Assembly: GCA_020249775.1 (NCBI GenBank)
Contig: JADCFA010000008.1
Location: 248,001-312,000, forward strand
DNA length: 64,000 bases
From: Roseomonas sp.
GTDB taxonomy: Bacteria > Pseudomonadota > Alphaproteobacteria > Acetobacterales > Acetobacteraceae
Direction of reading: 5' to 3'
A program made the position numbers and the translations under genes. Within the stretch, counting starts at the first letter, position 1, and every line of letters starts with the position of its first letter. The notes beneath the pieces are model-generated. The model did not search any database. It saw nothing but the letters and a program-made list of their open reading frames with translations, and had not been told where the DNA came from. Below are positions 8,276 to 17,401 of this stretch, one piece after another.

Positions 8276-9165
8276 GCGCCGCCGCTTGCGGCTGCCTTGA
8301 GTGGCAGCACCAAACCATCGCGCCCCACGACAAGCGGGCCGTGGTATTGGCTGCGGAGCGCTTCAATCCAATGCTGTTCCGTCACCAGCGGGTCATCGGC
8401 AGGCACCAGATGATGCAGCGCAAGCAGCCCAACCCCTGCTTCGGTTGCGATGCGTCCGACATCTTCCGCCAGGGTATGGCTTGCCAGAAGATGCTGCTTC
8501 AAGCGCGCCCCATTGCCAACACGTGCGACAAGCCGATCCACGCCTGGTTCATAAATCGCTTCATGCACCAGAATATCCGCACCACGCGCGAATGCCGCGA
8601 GCGGTGGGAAATAGGTGGTATCGGCTGAAAAAACCACGCTGCCCGCGCCATGGTCAAACCGCAAGGCGAAGCAATCAATCACCGGCGGATGCGGCACGCG
8701 CAGCGCGGTAAGCTTCATGCGCGCATCGGCAAAGACCACACCATCCGCATATTCGTGAATCTCCACCATCCGGGCCAAGTCAGGCCGGCCTTCATCTTCG
8801 ATTCTGATAGCAATGTCATAGGAAAGCGATGCCAAAAAGCCTTGCCAGACGGCGGCCGTGCCACTCGGCCCATGCACCACCACCTTATCCTTCAAGCCGG
8901 CGGTCCAGGCGGTATGGATCAGCGGCCCCAATTCCAGCACATGATCCGAATGCAAATGCGTGATGATGATGCAGCGCAATTCAGGCAAGGCAAGGCCGGC
9001 TTCAACCAGCCCACGCGTCACGCCAAGCCCGCAATCAATCACATAAGGATAGCCACCGATCATTAGCAGATTAGCGGTGGGCGAAGGCCCGCCCTTGCGA
9101 ATGGCAGGCCCACCCTTGGTGCCAAGCAGCACCACACGATCCGGCTGCAGGGGTGCTGCATTCAT
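8272..9165 (-). CDS. Metallo-beta-lactamase-fold hydrolase
   Basis: This 297-aa protein has the metal-binding signature THLHSDH (His70, His72, Asp74, His75), a later FSADTTYFPPLAAFARGADILVHE block and a C-terminal LLALHHLVP histidine, a layout like RNase Z-type or arylsulfatase-type MBL enzymes. It is probably a cytoplasmic two-zinc hydrolase of a ring-cleavage product, but the reaction is unknown. The ATG at 9165 lies one base after the hmgA stop. An in-frame start at 9261 would extend deep into hmgA and was rejected. Its end overlaps the monooxygenase start. Confidence 0.85.
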   Translation of the reverse strand: MNAAPLQPDRVVLLGTKGGPAIRKGGPSPTANLLMIGGYPYVIDCGLGVTRGLVEAGLALPELRCIIITHLHSDHVLELGPLIHTAWTAGLKDKVVVHGPSGTAAVWQGFLASLSYDIAIRIEDEGRPDLARMVEIHEYADGVVFADARMKLTALRVPHPPVIDCFALRFDHGAGSVVFSADTTYFPPLAAFARGADILVHEAIYEPGVDRLVARVGNGARLKQHLLASHTLAEDVGRIATEAGVGLLALHHLVPADDPLVTEQHWIEALRSQYHGPLVVGRDGLVLPLKAAASGGA

Positions 9166-9166
9166 C

Positions 9167-10498
9167 TCACCAGACCTGCTTCTTTTTCGGGTTGAAGCGC
9201 TTCGACAAACCTTCCCAGCAATCAATATAGTTTCGCTGCAAACTGGGCAGCTTGGCCGCATGAGCGGTGACGCGTTGTGGGAAGCGTGTTTCGAACATGA
9301 AGGCCATGGTGCCAGTCAGCTTGACCGGCTTCAATGCAGCGTTCGAGGCATGTTCGAAGGCCGCCGCATCTGGCCCATGGGGCAGCGTCTGGTTATGCAG
9401 CGAATAGCCCCCCGGCACGAAGCCTTCCGGCTTTGCATCATAAACGCCATAGATCAGGCCCATGAATTCACTCATGACATTGCGATGATACCAAGGTGGG
9501 CGAAAAGTATTCTCTGCCACCATCCAGCGTTCGGGAAAAATCACGAAGTCAATATTGGCTGTACCTTCCTCGCCGGAGGGAGAGGTCAGCACGGTGAAGA
9601 TCGAAGGGTCCGGATGGTCGTAGGAAATCGAACCAATGGCCGCGTAGCGCCTGAGATCATATTTATAGGGATAGTAATTCCCATGCCAGGCAACGACATC
9701 CAGGGGCGATTGACCAATCTCGGTCACAAAAACATCGCCACCCCATTTGACGAAAAGTTTCGATGGCGCCGCCTCATCCTCATAAGCCGCAACGGGTGCC
9801 AGGAAATCGCGCGGATTGGCAAGGCAATTGGCACCAATCGGGCCACGATTGGGCAAGGTGAAGGGGCTCGCGTAGTTTTCGCAGACATAGGCACGCGCTG
9901 GCCCATCCGGGATTTCGCAGCGGAAGATGATGCCGCGCGGGATGACGCAAATCTCACCAGGTTCAATCTCAATCGCGCCAAATTCAGTGCAGAAGCGAAG
10001 CCGGCCCAGCTGCGCGACAATGAGCATTTCGCCATCGGCATTGAAGAAATACTCACGCAGCATGGACCGCGTGATGAAGCCGATATGCGCAGCCATGCCC
10101 GCTTGCGTATCTGCATCGCCTGCCGTGGTGATGGTGGTAAGACCCTCCACAAAGCTCACGCGCTCGCGCGGCATGGGCGAAGGATCCCAGCGCATTTGGC
10201 CAAGCAAGGGCTGGCGTTCCGCGGCATTGGGGGCGGTGCGGATCAGCCCGCGATCAATCGGGCGATAATGGCCGGAATGCTTGACCGTCGGGCGAATGCG
10301 ATAGAGCCATGACCGTTCATTCTTGCCATGCAGCGCGGTGAAGGCCGAACCGGAAAGCTGTTCGGCGTAAAGCCCGTAATTGCATTTTTGCGGGGAATTG
10401 CGCCCGATCGGTAAAGCATCGGGCAATGCCTCTGTCTCAAAGGAATTGCCGAAGCCCGACATGTAATGGGGCGAAGCGGGGGGCTTGGTCTTAGGCAT
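9167..10498 (-). CDS. hmgA: Homogentisate 1,2-dioxygenase
   Basis: This 443-aa enzyme opens the ring of homogentisate to maleylacetoacetate in tyrosine and phenylacetate breakdown. The iron ligands His338 and Glu344 lie in [11 protein letters not shown] and His374 in LPHGPDA. The catalytic-base His272 is in [10 protein letters not shown]. The N-terminal [15 protein letters not shown] block is diagnostic. The ATG at 10498 has a GGAG ribosome site; a longer frame to 10891 runs into the receptor gene and was rejected. No maiA or fahA gene for the following steps lies in this cluster. Neighbours are a Bug receptor upstream (19 nt) and the MBL hydrolase downstream (1 nt). Confidence 0.95.
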   Translation of the reverse strand: MPKTKPPASPHYMSGFGNSFETEALPDALPIGRNSPQKCNYGLYAEQLSGSAFTALHGKNERSWLYRIRPTVKHSGHYRPIDRGLIRTAPNAAERQPLLGQMRWDPSPMPRERVSFVEGLTTITTAGDADTQAGMAAHIGFITRSMLREYFFNADGEMLIVAQLGRLRFCTEFGAIEIEPGEICVIPRGIIFRCEIPDGPARAYVCENYASPFTLPNRGPIGANCLANPRDFLAPVAAYEDEAAPSKLFVKWGGDVFVTEIGQSPLDVVAWHGNYYPYKYDLRRYAAIGSISYDHPDPSIFTVLTSPSGEEGTANIDFVIFPERWMVAENTFRPPWYHRNVMSEFMGLIYGVYDAKPEGFVPGGYSLHNQTLPHGPDAAAFEHASNAALKPVKLTGTMAFMFETRFPQRVTAHAAKLPSLQRNYIDCWEGLSKRFNPKKKQVW

Positions 10499-10517
10499 GA
10501 TCAGGCTCCGGCGCGTT

Positions 10518-11495
10518 TCATTCAACCTTGGCGCCGGAAATGCGGACCAGCTCTGCCACGCGTGGCATTTCAGCGGCGAAGAAAGCAGTGAATTCCTCCG
10601 GCGTGCTGCCAACCGGCTCATAGCCGAGGCCGAGGATGCGTTCGCGTAGCTGCGGGTCTCTGAGCCCGGCTGCCAAGGCTTGCGATATGCGCTGCACCGC
10701 CGCGCTTGGGGTGCCGGCAGGCGCAAAGGCACCCAGCCAGGACGAAAACTCATAGCCCGGCACCACTTCCGCGACTGCGGGTATGTCGGGGAATTCCGGC
10801 GCACGCTGTGCCCGTGTAATGGCAAGAGCCCGCACCTGATCAGCGCGGATTTGCTGCACGGTTTCCACGATTGGCGAAAACACGATGTCAACGCGCCCGG
10901 CCACCAGATCCGTCATGGCGGGCGCCCCACCGCGGTAATTGATGTGGGTGAATTGCACCTGCGCCAGATGCTCAAACAAGGCAGCGGCGAAATGCTGTGA
11001 AGACCCCGCACCGGCTGTGCCGACATTGACGCGCCCCGGATTGGCCCGCGCCAGCGCCACCAAATCAGCCAGCGTCCGCGCCGGAAAGCCCGGATGCGCC
11101 ACCAGCATGTTGGAGCTTTTGACAAACAGCGAAACCGCGGTGAAATCCTTCACCGGATCGAAGGGTAGGTTGCGATAGAGCGCCGCATTCACCGCCTGCG
11201 AACCCATGGAAGCCACCACCAGCGTATGCCCATCCGGCGCGCTGCGCGCGACATGTTCGGTCGCGATATTGCCCGCGGCACCCACACGATTTTCCACCAC
11301 GGCAGGCTGCGGCAAGGCCGCCGAAAGCGCCTGCGCCATCAGCCTGCCGGTGGTATCCGTGGACCCGCCAGCCGCGAAACCGACCACCAGGCGTATGGGC
11401 CGGCTTGGCGCCCATTCCGCGCCTTGCGCAGCGGCACCGCGCGCCATCAGCAGTGCGGCCGCCATGCCCGTCATCAAGCCCCGACGATTGATCAT
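10518..11495 (-). CDS. Bug/TctC-family tripartite tricarboxylate transporter receptor
   Basis: This 325-aa periplasmic receptor has an export signal with twin arginines ([16 protein letters not shown], cleavage near AAAQG). It shows the Bug features [29 protein letters not shown] and [11 protein letters not shown]. The ATG at 11495 has a strong GGAGGAGGG ribosome site; the frame extends upstream to 11576 but lacks a signal from there. It is inside the aromatic operon, 25 nt after pcaG and 19 nt before hmgA, so its ligand may be an aromatic acid or a related carboxylate (inference). Confidence 0.9.
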   Translation of the reverse strand: MINRRGLMTGMAAALLMARGAAAQGAEWAPSRPIRLVVGFAAGGSTDTTGRLMAQALSAALPQPAVVENRVGAAGNIATEHVARSAPDGHTLVVASMGSQAVNAALYRNLPFDPVKDFTAVSLFVKSSNMLVAHPGFPARTLADLVALARANPGRVNVGTAGAGSSQHFAAALFEHLAQVQFTHINYRGGAPAMTDLVAGRVDIVFSPIVETVQQIRADQVRALAITRAQRAPEFPDIPAVAEVVPGYEFSSWLGAFAPAGTPSAAVQRISQALAAGLRDPQLRERILGLGYEPVGSTPEEFTAFFAAEMPRVAELVRISGAKVE

Positions 11496-11520
11496 GATGC
11501 TCCCTCCTCCGTTTTTGATG

Positions 11521-12156
11521 TCAGACGTCGAAGAAAACCGTCTCCTCAGCGCCCTGCAAATGAATATCAAAGACATAGGTATTCTCAGCCGCGCCTGAAA
11601 CGCGCCGCGCGATCAGCGTCTTGCGCCGTTCTGGCTGTTCGATCAGGCGCAGCACCGGGTCTTCGCCATTGGCCGCTGCCTCATCTTCGAAATATAGCCG
11701 CGTCAATAGGCCCAGATTGATGCCGCGCGCGACAATCCAAACCAGGATATGCGGCGCAAGCCTGCCTTCCCCATGCCGACGCGCAATCCGCCCCGGCTTG
11801 ATGGTGGCAAAGGACCATGTGCCGGTTTCGAAATCCGTCCCCGTGCGCCCCCAGCCACGAAAAGCCGTATCGCGCGGCCCAGCTGCATCATCCGCCGGAT
11901 GGTTGAAACGGCCAAAGGAATCCGCCTGCCAGATTTCGACCAAGGCATCGCGAATTACCGCACCGGTGCCATCAAAAATCCGCCCTTCGATGCGGATGCG
12001 CTGACCCTGGACTTCAGAGCCAAGCGTGATGGAACCGAGATTATTCTCGAAAATATCGAAACCCGCCTGACGGGGGATCAGGCCGATATGCACAAAGGGT
12101 CCCGCGGTTTGAGAAGGCGTTTCAGGCAAATAGCCAAGCGCATCGGGCACGATCAT
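11521..12156 (-). CDS. pcaG: Protocatechuate 3,4-dioxygenase, alpha subunit
   Basis: This 211-aa protein pairs with PcaH to form the intradiol dioxygenase that turns protocatechuate into 3-carboxymuconate. It has the typical alpha start (PETPSQTAGPFVHIGL), the VEIWQADSFGRFNHP segment, and the LAPHILVWIVARGI strand that replaces the iron-ligand region of the beta subunit. The alpha subunit carries no iron ligands, which agrees with what is seen. It follows pcaH by 6 nt. Downstream beta-ketoadipate genes (pcaB, C, D, I, J) are not in the window. Confidence 0.93.
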   Translation of the reverse strand: MIVPDALGYLPETPSQTAGPFVHIGLIPRQAGFDIFENNLGSITLGSEVQGQRIRIEGRIFDGTGAVIRDALVEIWQADSFGRFNHPADDAAGPRDTAFRGWGRTGTDFETGTWSFATIKPGRIARRHGEGRLAPHILVWIVARGINLGLLTRLYFEDEAAANGEDPVLRLIEQPERRKTLIARRVSGAAENTYVFDIHLQGAEETVFFDV

Positions 12157-12162
12157 GGCGGT

Positions 12163-12885
12163 TCAATTCCCTTGCAGCTTGTTTTCAAACACCGTCGCGC
12201 GAGTGCCGCGCAACACGATATCCCAGCGATAGGCAAGCGTATCCAGCGGCACTGATGCGGCAAGATCGAGCCGTGCGACCAAACGATCCCGTGCTGCCGC
12301 ATCCGGAATGGTGTTCAGGATACTGTCATGGCGTATCAACGGATCGCCTTCAAAATACATCTGCGTGATCAGCCTTTGTGCGAAGCCTGTGCCGAAAACT
12401 GAAAAATGCACATGCGCCGGCCGCCAATCATTCACCTTGTTGCGGAAGGGATAGGGGCCAGGCTTGATCGTGCGAAAGACATAGCGCCCATCGCCTTCGG
12501 TCAGGCAGCGCCCGCAGCCGCCGAAATTCGGATCAATCGCGCCGATATAGTTATCATTGCGGTGACGGTATTTTCCCGAAGCATTGGCCTGCCAAAGCTC
12601 CACCAGCACGCTGCGCAAGGGGCGTGCATTGCCATCAAGCACGCGCCCATGGATGATGATGCGCTCACCAACGGGTGCGCCTTCCTTGGCGTAATTCAAA
12701 ATCAGATCATTATCGCGCGGGCCAAGTTCTTCCGCGCCGAAAACCGGTCCTGCCAAATCGGACATGCCGGTCTTCAAGGACAGCGGCGGGCGCGTTGGGC
12801 CGCGGAACATGCTGGTCTTGTAGAGCGGCGAAATCGCCAAGGGATGCTGCGCCAGATCGCGTTGGATGAAATCTTCCTGAGGCAT
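12163..12885 (-). CDS. pcaH: Protocatechuate 3,4-dioxygenase, beta subunit
   Basis: This 240-aa iron-binding subunit has its four ferric ligands in place: Tyr106 (GKYRHRND), Tyr145 (GPYPFRN), His158 and His160 (PAHVHFS). Their spacing of 39, 13 and 2 matches the characterised Pseudomonas enzyme. With PcaG it cleaves protocatechuate between the hydroxyl groups. It is the promoter-proximal gene of a seven-gene operon and is divergent from pobA, which makes its substrate. The 210-nt region between them carries a candidate LysR-type operator. Confidence 0.95.
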   Translation of the reverse strand: MPQEDFIQRDLAQHPLAISPLYKTSMFRGPTRPPLSLKTGMSDLAGPVFGAEELGPRDNDLILNYAKEGAPVGERIIIHGRVLDGNARPLRSVLVELWQANASGKYRHRNDNYIGAIDPNFGGCGRCLTEGDGRYVFRTIKPGPYPFRNKVNDWRPAHVHFSVFGTGFAQRLITQMYFEGDPLIRHDSILNTIPDAAARDRLVARLDLAASVPLDTLAYRWDIVLRGTRATVFENKLQGN

Positions 12886-12942
12886 CAGGCGCCCCTCCCC
12901 CGGTCCAGTATTCGCGGCGTTGCAGCAATGGCTCCAAGATGA

Positions 12943-14283
<1,341 letters not shown>

Positions 14284-14417
14284 ATGGGCCACCTGACCCG
14301 CAGGGACGAAAACCGTTTTTTGCTTGCTGGCGCCTAAGGGTAATGCTAGCCCTTTAGGCGAAAAAATTGCCATCAGGCGCCGGACCCAGCATGATCCGGC
14401 AAGAAAAAGGAACGCCC

Positions 14418-15461
14418 ATGACCCTGTCCCGCCGCCTAACGCTCGCCCTTGGTGCCGGCATGCTCGCCAGCCCACTCGTTATTCGTGACCTGAAGGCTCA
14501 GGCGCAGATCACGCTGCGGCTGCATCACTTCCTGCCACCCGCATCCAATGGCCAGCAGCGCTTCCTCGCGCCCTGGGCACAGCGGGTGGAGCAGGCTTCA
14601 GGCGGGCGGCTTCGTGTGCAAATTTTCCCGGCCATGCAGCTTGGCGGCGCGCCGCCCCAGCTTTTCGATCAGGCGCGTGATGGTGTCGCGGATATTGTCT
14701 GGACCCTTCCCGGCAATACGCCTGGCCGTTTTCCGCGCATTGAAGCGTTTGAGCTGCCCTTCTTCGCCTCTCGCCGCGCCATCACCAATTCCCGCGCGCT
14801 GCAGGAATTTGGCGAACAGCATCTGGTTGAGGAATTCCGCGAAGTGAAACCGCTTTGCTGGTGGGCGCATGATCATGGCGTGATCCATGCCAATAAGCGC
14901 GTCGCGAGGCTTGAGGATATGGCCGGGCTGCGCCTGCGCTTCCCGACCCGGCTTTGTGGTGAGGCGTTGCGCGCGCTCGGTGCGCAAGCGATTGGCATGC
15001 CCATTCCGCAAGTGCCTGAATCCCTCGCGCAACGCGTGCTCGATGGCACGGTGGTGCCATGGGAAGTGGTGCCTGCGATTCGCGTGCATGAATTGGTGCG
15101 CTATCATACGGAAATCCCGGGCTCACCCACGCTTTATACTGCTACTTTTGTGCTCGCCATGAACCGGGCGCGCTATGAAGGGCTGCCCGCAGAGTTGCGC
15201 CAGGTGCTGGACGCGAATTCAGGCATGGTGGCCGCCAGCATGGCGGGCGAGGCTTGGGATGCGGCAGCGGAAGCAACCCTCACCATCGTGCGCGCGCGCG
15301 CGGGCAATACCATCACGACCCTGCCGGAGGAGGAGGTGGCGCGCTTCCGTGCCGCGACGCAACCGGTGATGGATACCTGGCTGCGACAGGCAAATGAACG
15401 CGGGCTACCGGCGGAACGCTTGCTCGCGGATGCGCGCGCAGCCTTGGAGAAACACGCGTGA
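14418..15461 (+). CDS. dctP: TRAP transporter substrate-binding protein (DctP family)
   Basis: This 347-aa periplasmic protein has an N-terminal signal (MTLSRRLTLALGAGMLASP, cleavage near KAQAQ). DctP-type features follow: a mature start TLRLHHFLPP, a VQIFPAMQLGG segment, and the ligand arginine region GLRLRFPTRLCGEAL around residue 175. It captures an organic acid and delivers it to the DctQM permease. The ATG at 14418 follows AAAGGAAC. The dctQ start overlaps its stop. Lying just after pobA, it may import an aromatic or keto acid, but this is inference. Confidence 0.9.
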   Translation: MTLSRRLTLALGAGMLASPLVIRDLKAQAQITLRLHHFLPPASNGQQRFLAPWAQRVEQASGGRLRVQIFPAMQLGGAPPQLFDQARDGVADIVWTLPGNTPGRFPRIEAFELPFFASRRAITNSRALQEFGEQHLVEEFREVKPLCWWAHDHGVIHANKRVARLEDMAGLRLRFPTRLCGEALRALGAQAIGMPIPQVPESLAQRVLDGTVVPWEVVPAIRVHELVRYHTEIPGSPTLYTATFVLAMNRARYEGLPAELRQVLDANSGMVAASMAGEAWDAAAEATLTIVRARAGNTITTLPEEEVARFRAATQPVMDTWLRQANERGLPAERLLADARAALEKHA

Positions 15462-15979
15462 GCGAAATTTCCGGCGATACCCAGGCCAAGACCGAGTCTG
15501 AAACCGGGCTGCCGGCGCTTGATGGGTTGGCGCGCTTATTGGCGCTGCTTGGTGGGGCTTTGGCGGTTGCGCTTGCGCTCCTGGTCAGCACATCAATCAC
15601 CCTACGTGCGCTTGGATTAGGGGGCGTGCGCGGGGATTTCGAATTCGTGCAAATGGGCGTTGCGCTGATTGTTTTTGCCTTCATGCCCTGGTGTCAGGCG
15701 CGGCGCGGCAATGTGATGGTGGATAGCTTCACTAGCAGGCTGCCACCGCGCTTTCAGGCTGCACTTGATGCGCTTTGGGAAGTGGTCTTTGGCGCGATGA
15801 TGGCGCTGATCGCCTGGCGCCTTGGTGTGGGTGCGATGGATGCAGCAAGCAGTAGCACGACCACCATGGTCTTGCTTATGCCAATCGCGCCCGCCATTGC
15901 CGCTTGTGCGGCACTTGCGGGATTGACGTCCGTAGTCGCGCTCGCCATGGCGGTCGCGCGGCTCAGGGGCGGCGCATGA
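15458..15979 (+). CDS. dctQ: TRAP transporter small permease (DctQ family)
   Basis: This 173-aa protein has four hydrophobic segments (about residues 20-45, 58-80, 95-118 and 128-155), as in DctQ small permeases. It bridges the large permease in the inner membrane. The start is a GTG overlapping the dctP stop (GTGA), and its own stop overlaps the dctM ATG (ATGA), so all three genes are translationally coupled. Confidence 0.88.
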   Translation: MSEISGDTQAKTESETGLPALDGLARLLALLGGALAVALALLVSTSITLRALGLGGVRGDFEFVQMGVALIVFAFMPWCQARRGNVMVDSFTSRLPPRFQAALDALWEVVFGAMMALIAWRLGVGAMDAASSSTTTMVLLMPIAPAIAACAALAGLTSVVALAMAVARLRGGA

Positions 15980-17298
15980 GCGGGATTGAAGTCGCCATTC
16001 TTGGCTTTGTGGCGATGCTGGTGCTGATCGCGCTTCGCATGCCGGTTGGGCTTGCGATGCTTGTAGTGGGCGCCTTTGGCTATATTCATCTAACCAGCCT
16101 GACCGCGTTTCTGTCCTATATCAAAACCACTCCCTATCATAACTTTGCCAATTACACGCTTTCGGTCATTCCGCTTTTCATCCTGATGGGCGCGCTGGCT
16201 GAGGTTTCCGGCCTTTCCACTGATTTGTTTCGCGCGGCGCGCGCTTGGATCGGGCATCGGCGTGGCGGGCTTGCTTCCAGCACCATCGGCGCCTGCACGG
16301 CCTTTGGCGCCATTTGCGGGTCTTCCGTTGCCACAACGGCAACTTTTGGGCGCACGGCGCTGCCCGAATTCCGCCGCTATGGCTATGATCTTGGCTTTGC
16401 CACGGGCACCATTGCTGTGGGCGGCACGCTTGGCATTCTGATACCGCCTTCGGTGATTTTGGTGGTTTATGCGATCTCCACCGAACAGAATATCGCCAAG
16501 CTGTTTCAGGCGGCACTGCTTCCGGGCTTGCTTGCCACCGGTTTCTATCTTTGCGTGATTGCGCTCATGGTACGGCGCAATCCAGGCCTTGCACCGCCAA
16601 GTGAAAAACTGCCCATGGCCGAACGCTGGCGCGCGCTGGCGGGGGCTTGGCCAGCAGCGCTGGTCACCATCATCATGCTTGGCGGCATTTATGGCGGCAT
16701 TTTCACGCCAACCGAAGGTGCTGCGGCCGGTGCGACTGCCATGCTGTTAGTGGGGCTCGCGCGGCGCAGTATCGGCTTCAAGGAATTCGGCACGGCATTG
16801 ATCCGCACGGCGGAAACCACGGCGATGATTTTCGTGATCCTGCTGGGGGCTGAGGTTTTCAACGCCTTCCTCGCCTTCTCACAATTGCCGATGGAAGCAG
16901 CGCAAGCCATTGCAGGGCTTGGTCTGCCGCCACATGCGGTGCTGGTCATGCTGCTTGCTTTTTATATATTGCTCGGCGCGGTGATGGATGAATTGGCGAT
17001 GATTCTGCTGACATTGCCTGTATTCTTTCCCATCATCACCGCGCTTGATTTCGGCATGGGCGCGGATGATGTGGCTGTCTGGTTCGGCATTCTTGTACTG
17101 ATTGTCTGCGGCATTGGCCTTACCGCACCACCGATTGGGCTTAATGTCTTTGTGGTCAATGCCATAGCGCGGGATGTGCCGATGTTTTCCACCTATCGCG
17201 CTGTGGCACCTTTCGTGGCGGCGGATGTGCTGCGCCTGGCGCTGGTGGTGATTTTCCCTGGTCTCTCGCTATGGCTGATGTGGTTGTTGGCGGATTGA
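15976..17298 (+). CDS. dctM: TRAP transporter large permease (DctM family)
   Basis: This 440-aa polytopic protein has about twelve membrane segments and DctM signatures: LRMPVGLAMLVVG near the start, IGACTAFGAICGSSVATTATFG near residues 100-120, GGTLGILIPPSVILVVY, and GAVMDELAMILLTLPVFFP in the second half. It carries the substrate across the inner membrane, driven by a sodium or proton gradient. The ATG overlaps the dctQ stop. The frame can be read from 15904, but that start is inside dctQ and was rejected. Confidence 0.92.
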   Translation: MSGIEVAILGFVAMLVLIALRMPVGLAMLVVGAFGYIHLTSLTAFLSYIKTTPYHNFANYTLSVIPLFILMGALAEVSGLSTDLFRAARAWIGHRRGGLASSTIGACTAFGAICGSSVATTATFGRTALPEFRRYGYDLGFATGTIAVGGTLGILIPPSVILVVYAISTEQNIAKLFQAALLPGLLATGFYLCVIALMVRRNPGLAPPSEKLPMAERWRALAGAWPAALVTIIMLGGIYGGIFTPTEGAAAGATAMLLVGLARRSIGFKEFGTALIRTAETTAMIFVILLGAEVFNAFLAFSQLPMEAAQAIAGLGLPPHAVLVMLLAFYILLGAVMDELAMILLTLPVFFPIITALDFGMGADDVAVWFGILVLIVCGIGLTAPPIGLNVFVVNAIARDVPMFSTYRAVAPFVAADVLRLALVVIFPGLSLWLMWLLAD

Positions 17299-17401
17299 AA
17301 AGTAAGCCTTCTCTTGATTTTCATTGATGATTCGGAACATGTCCAATCGGCCAATGTGAACCGGCCACGAACCAACCGAAGACCGCTTCGATGCGCGGCC
17401 G

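Noticed and set aside
9077-10312. Plus-strand open frame opposite hmgA
   Set aside because: Antisense to an intact homogentisate dioxygenase with all its catalytic residues; no recognisable product.
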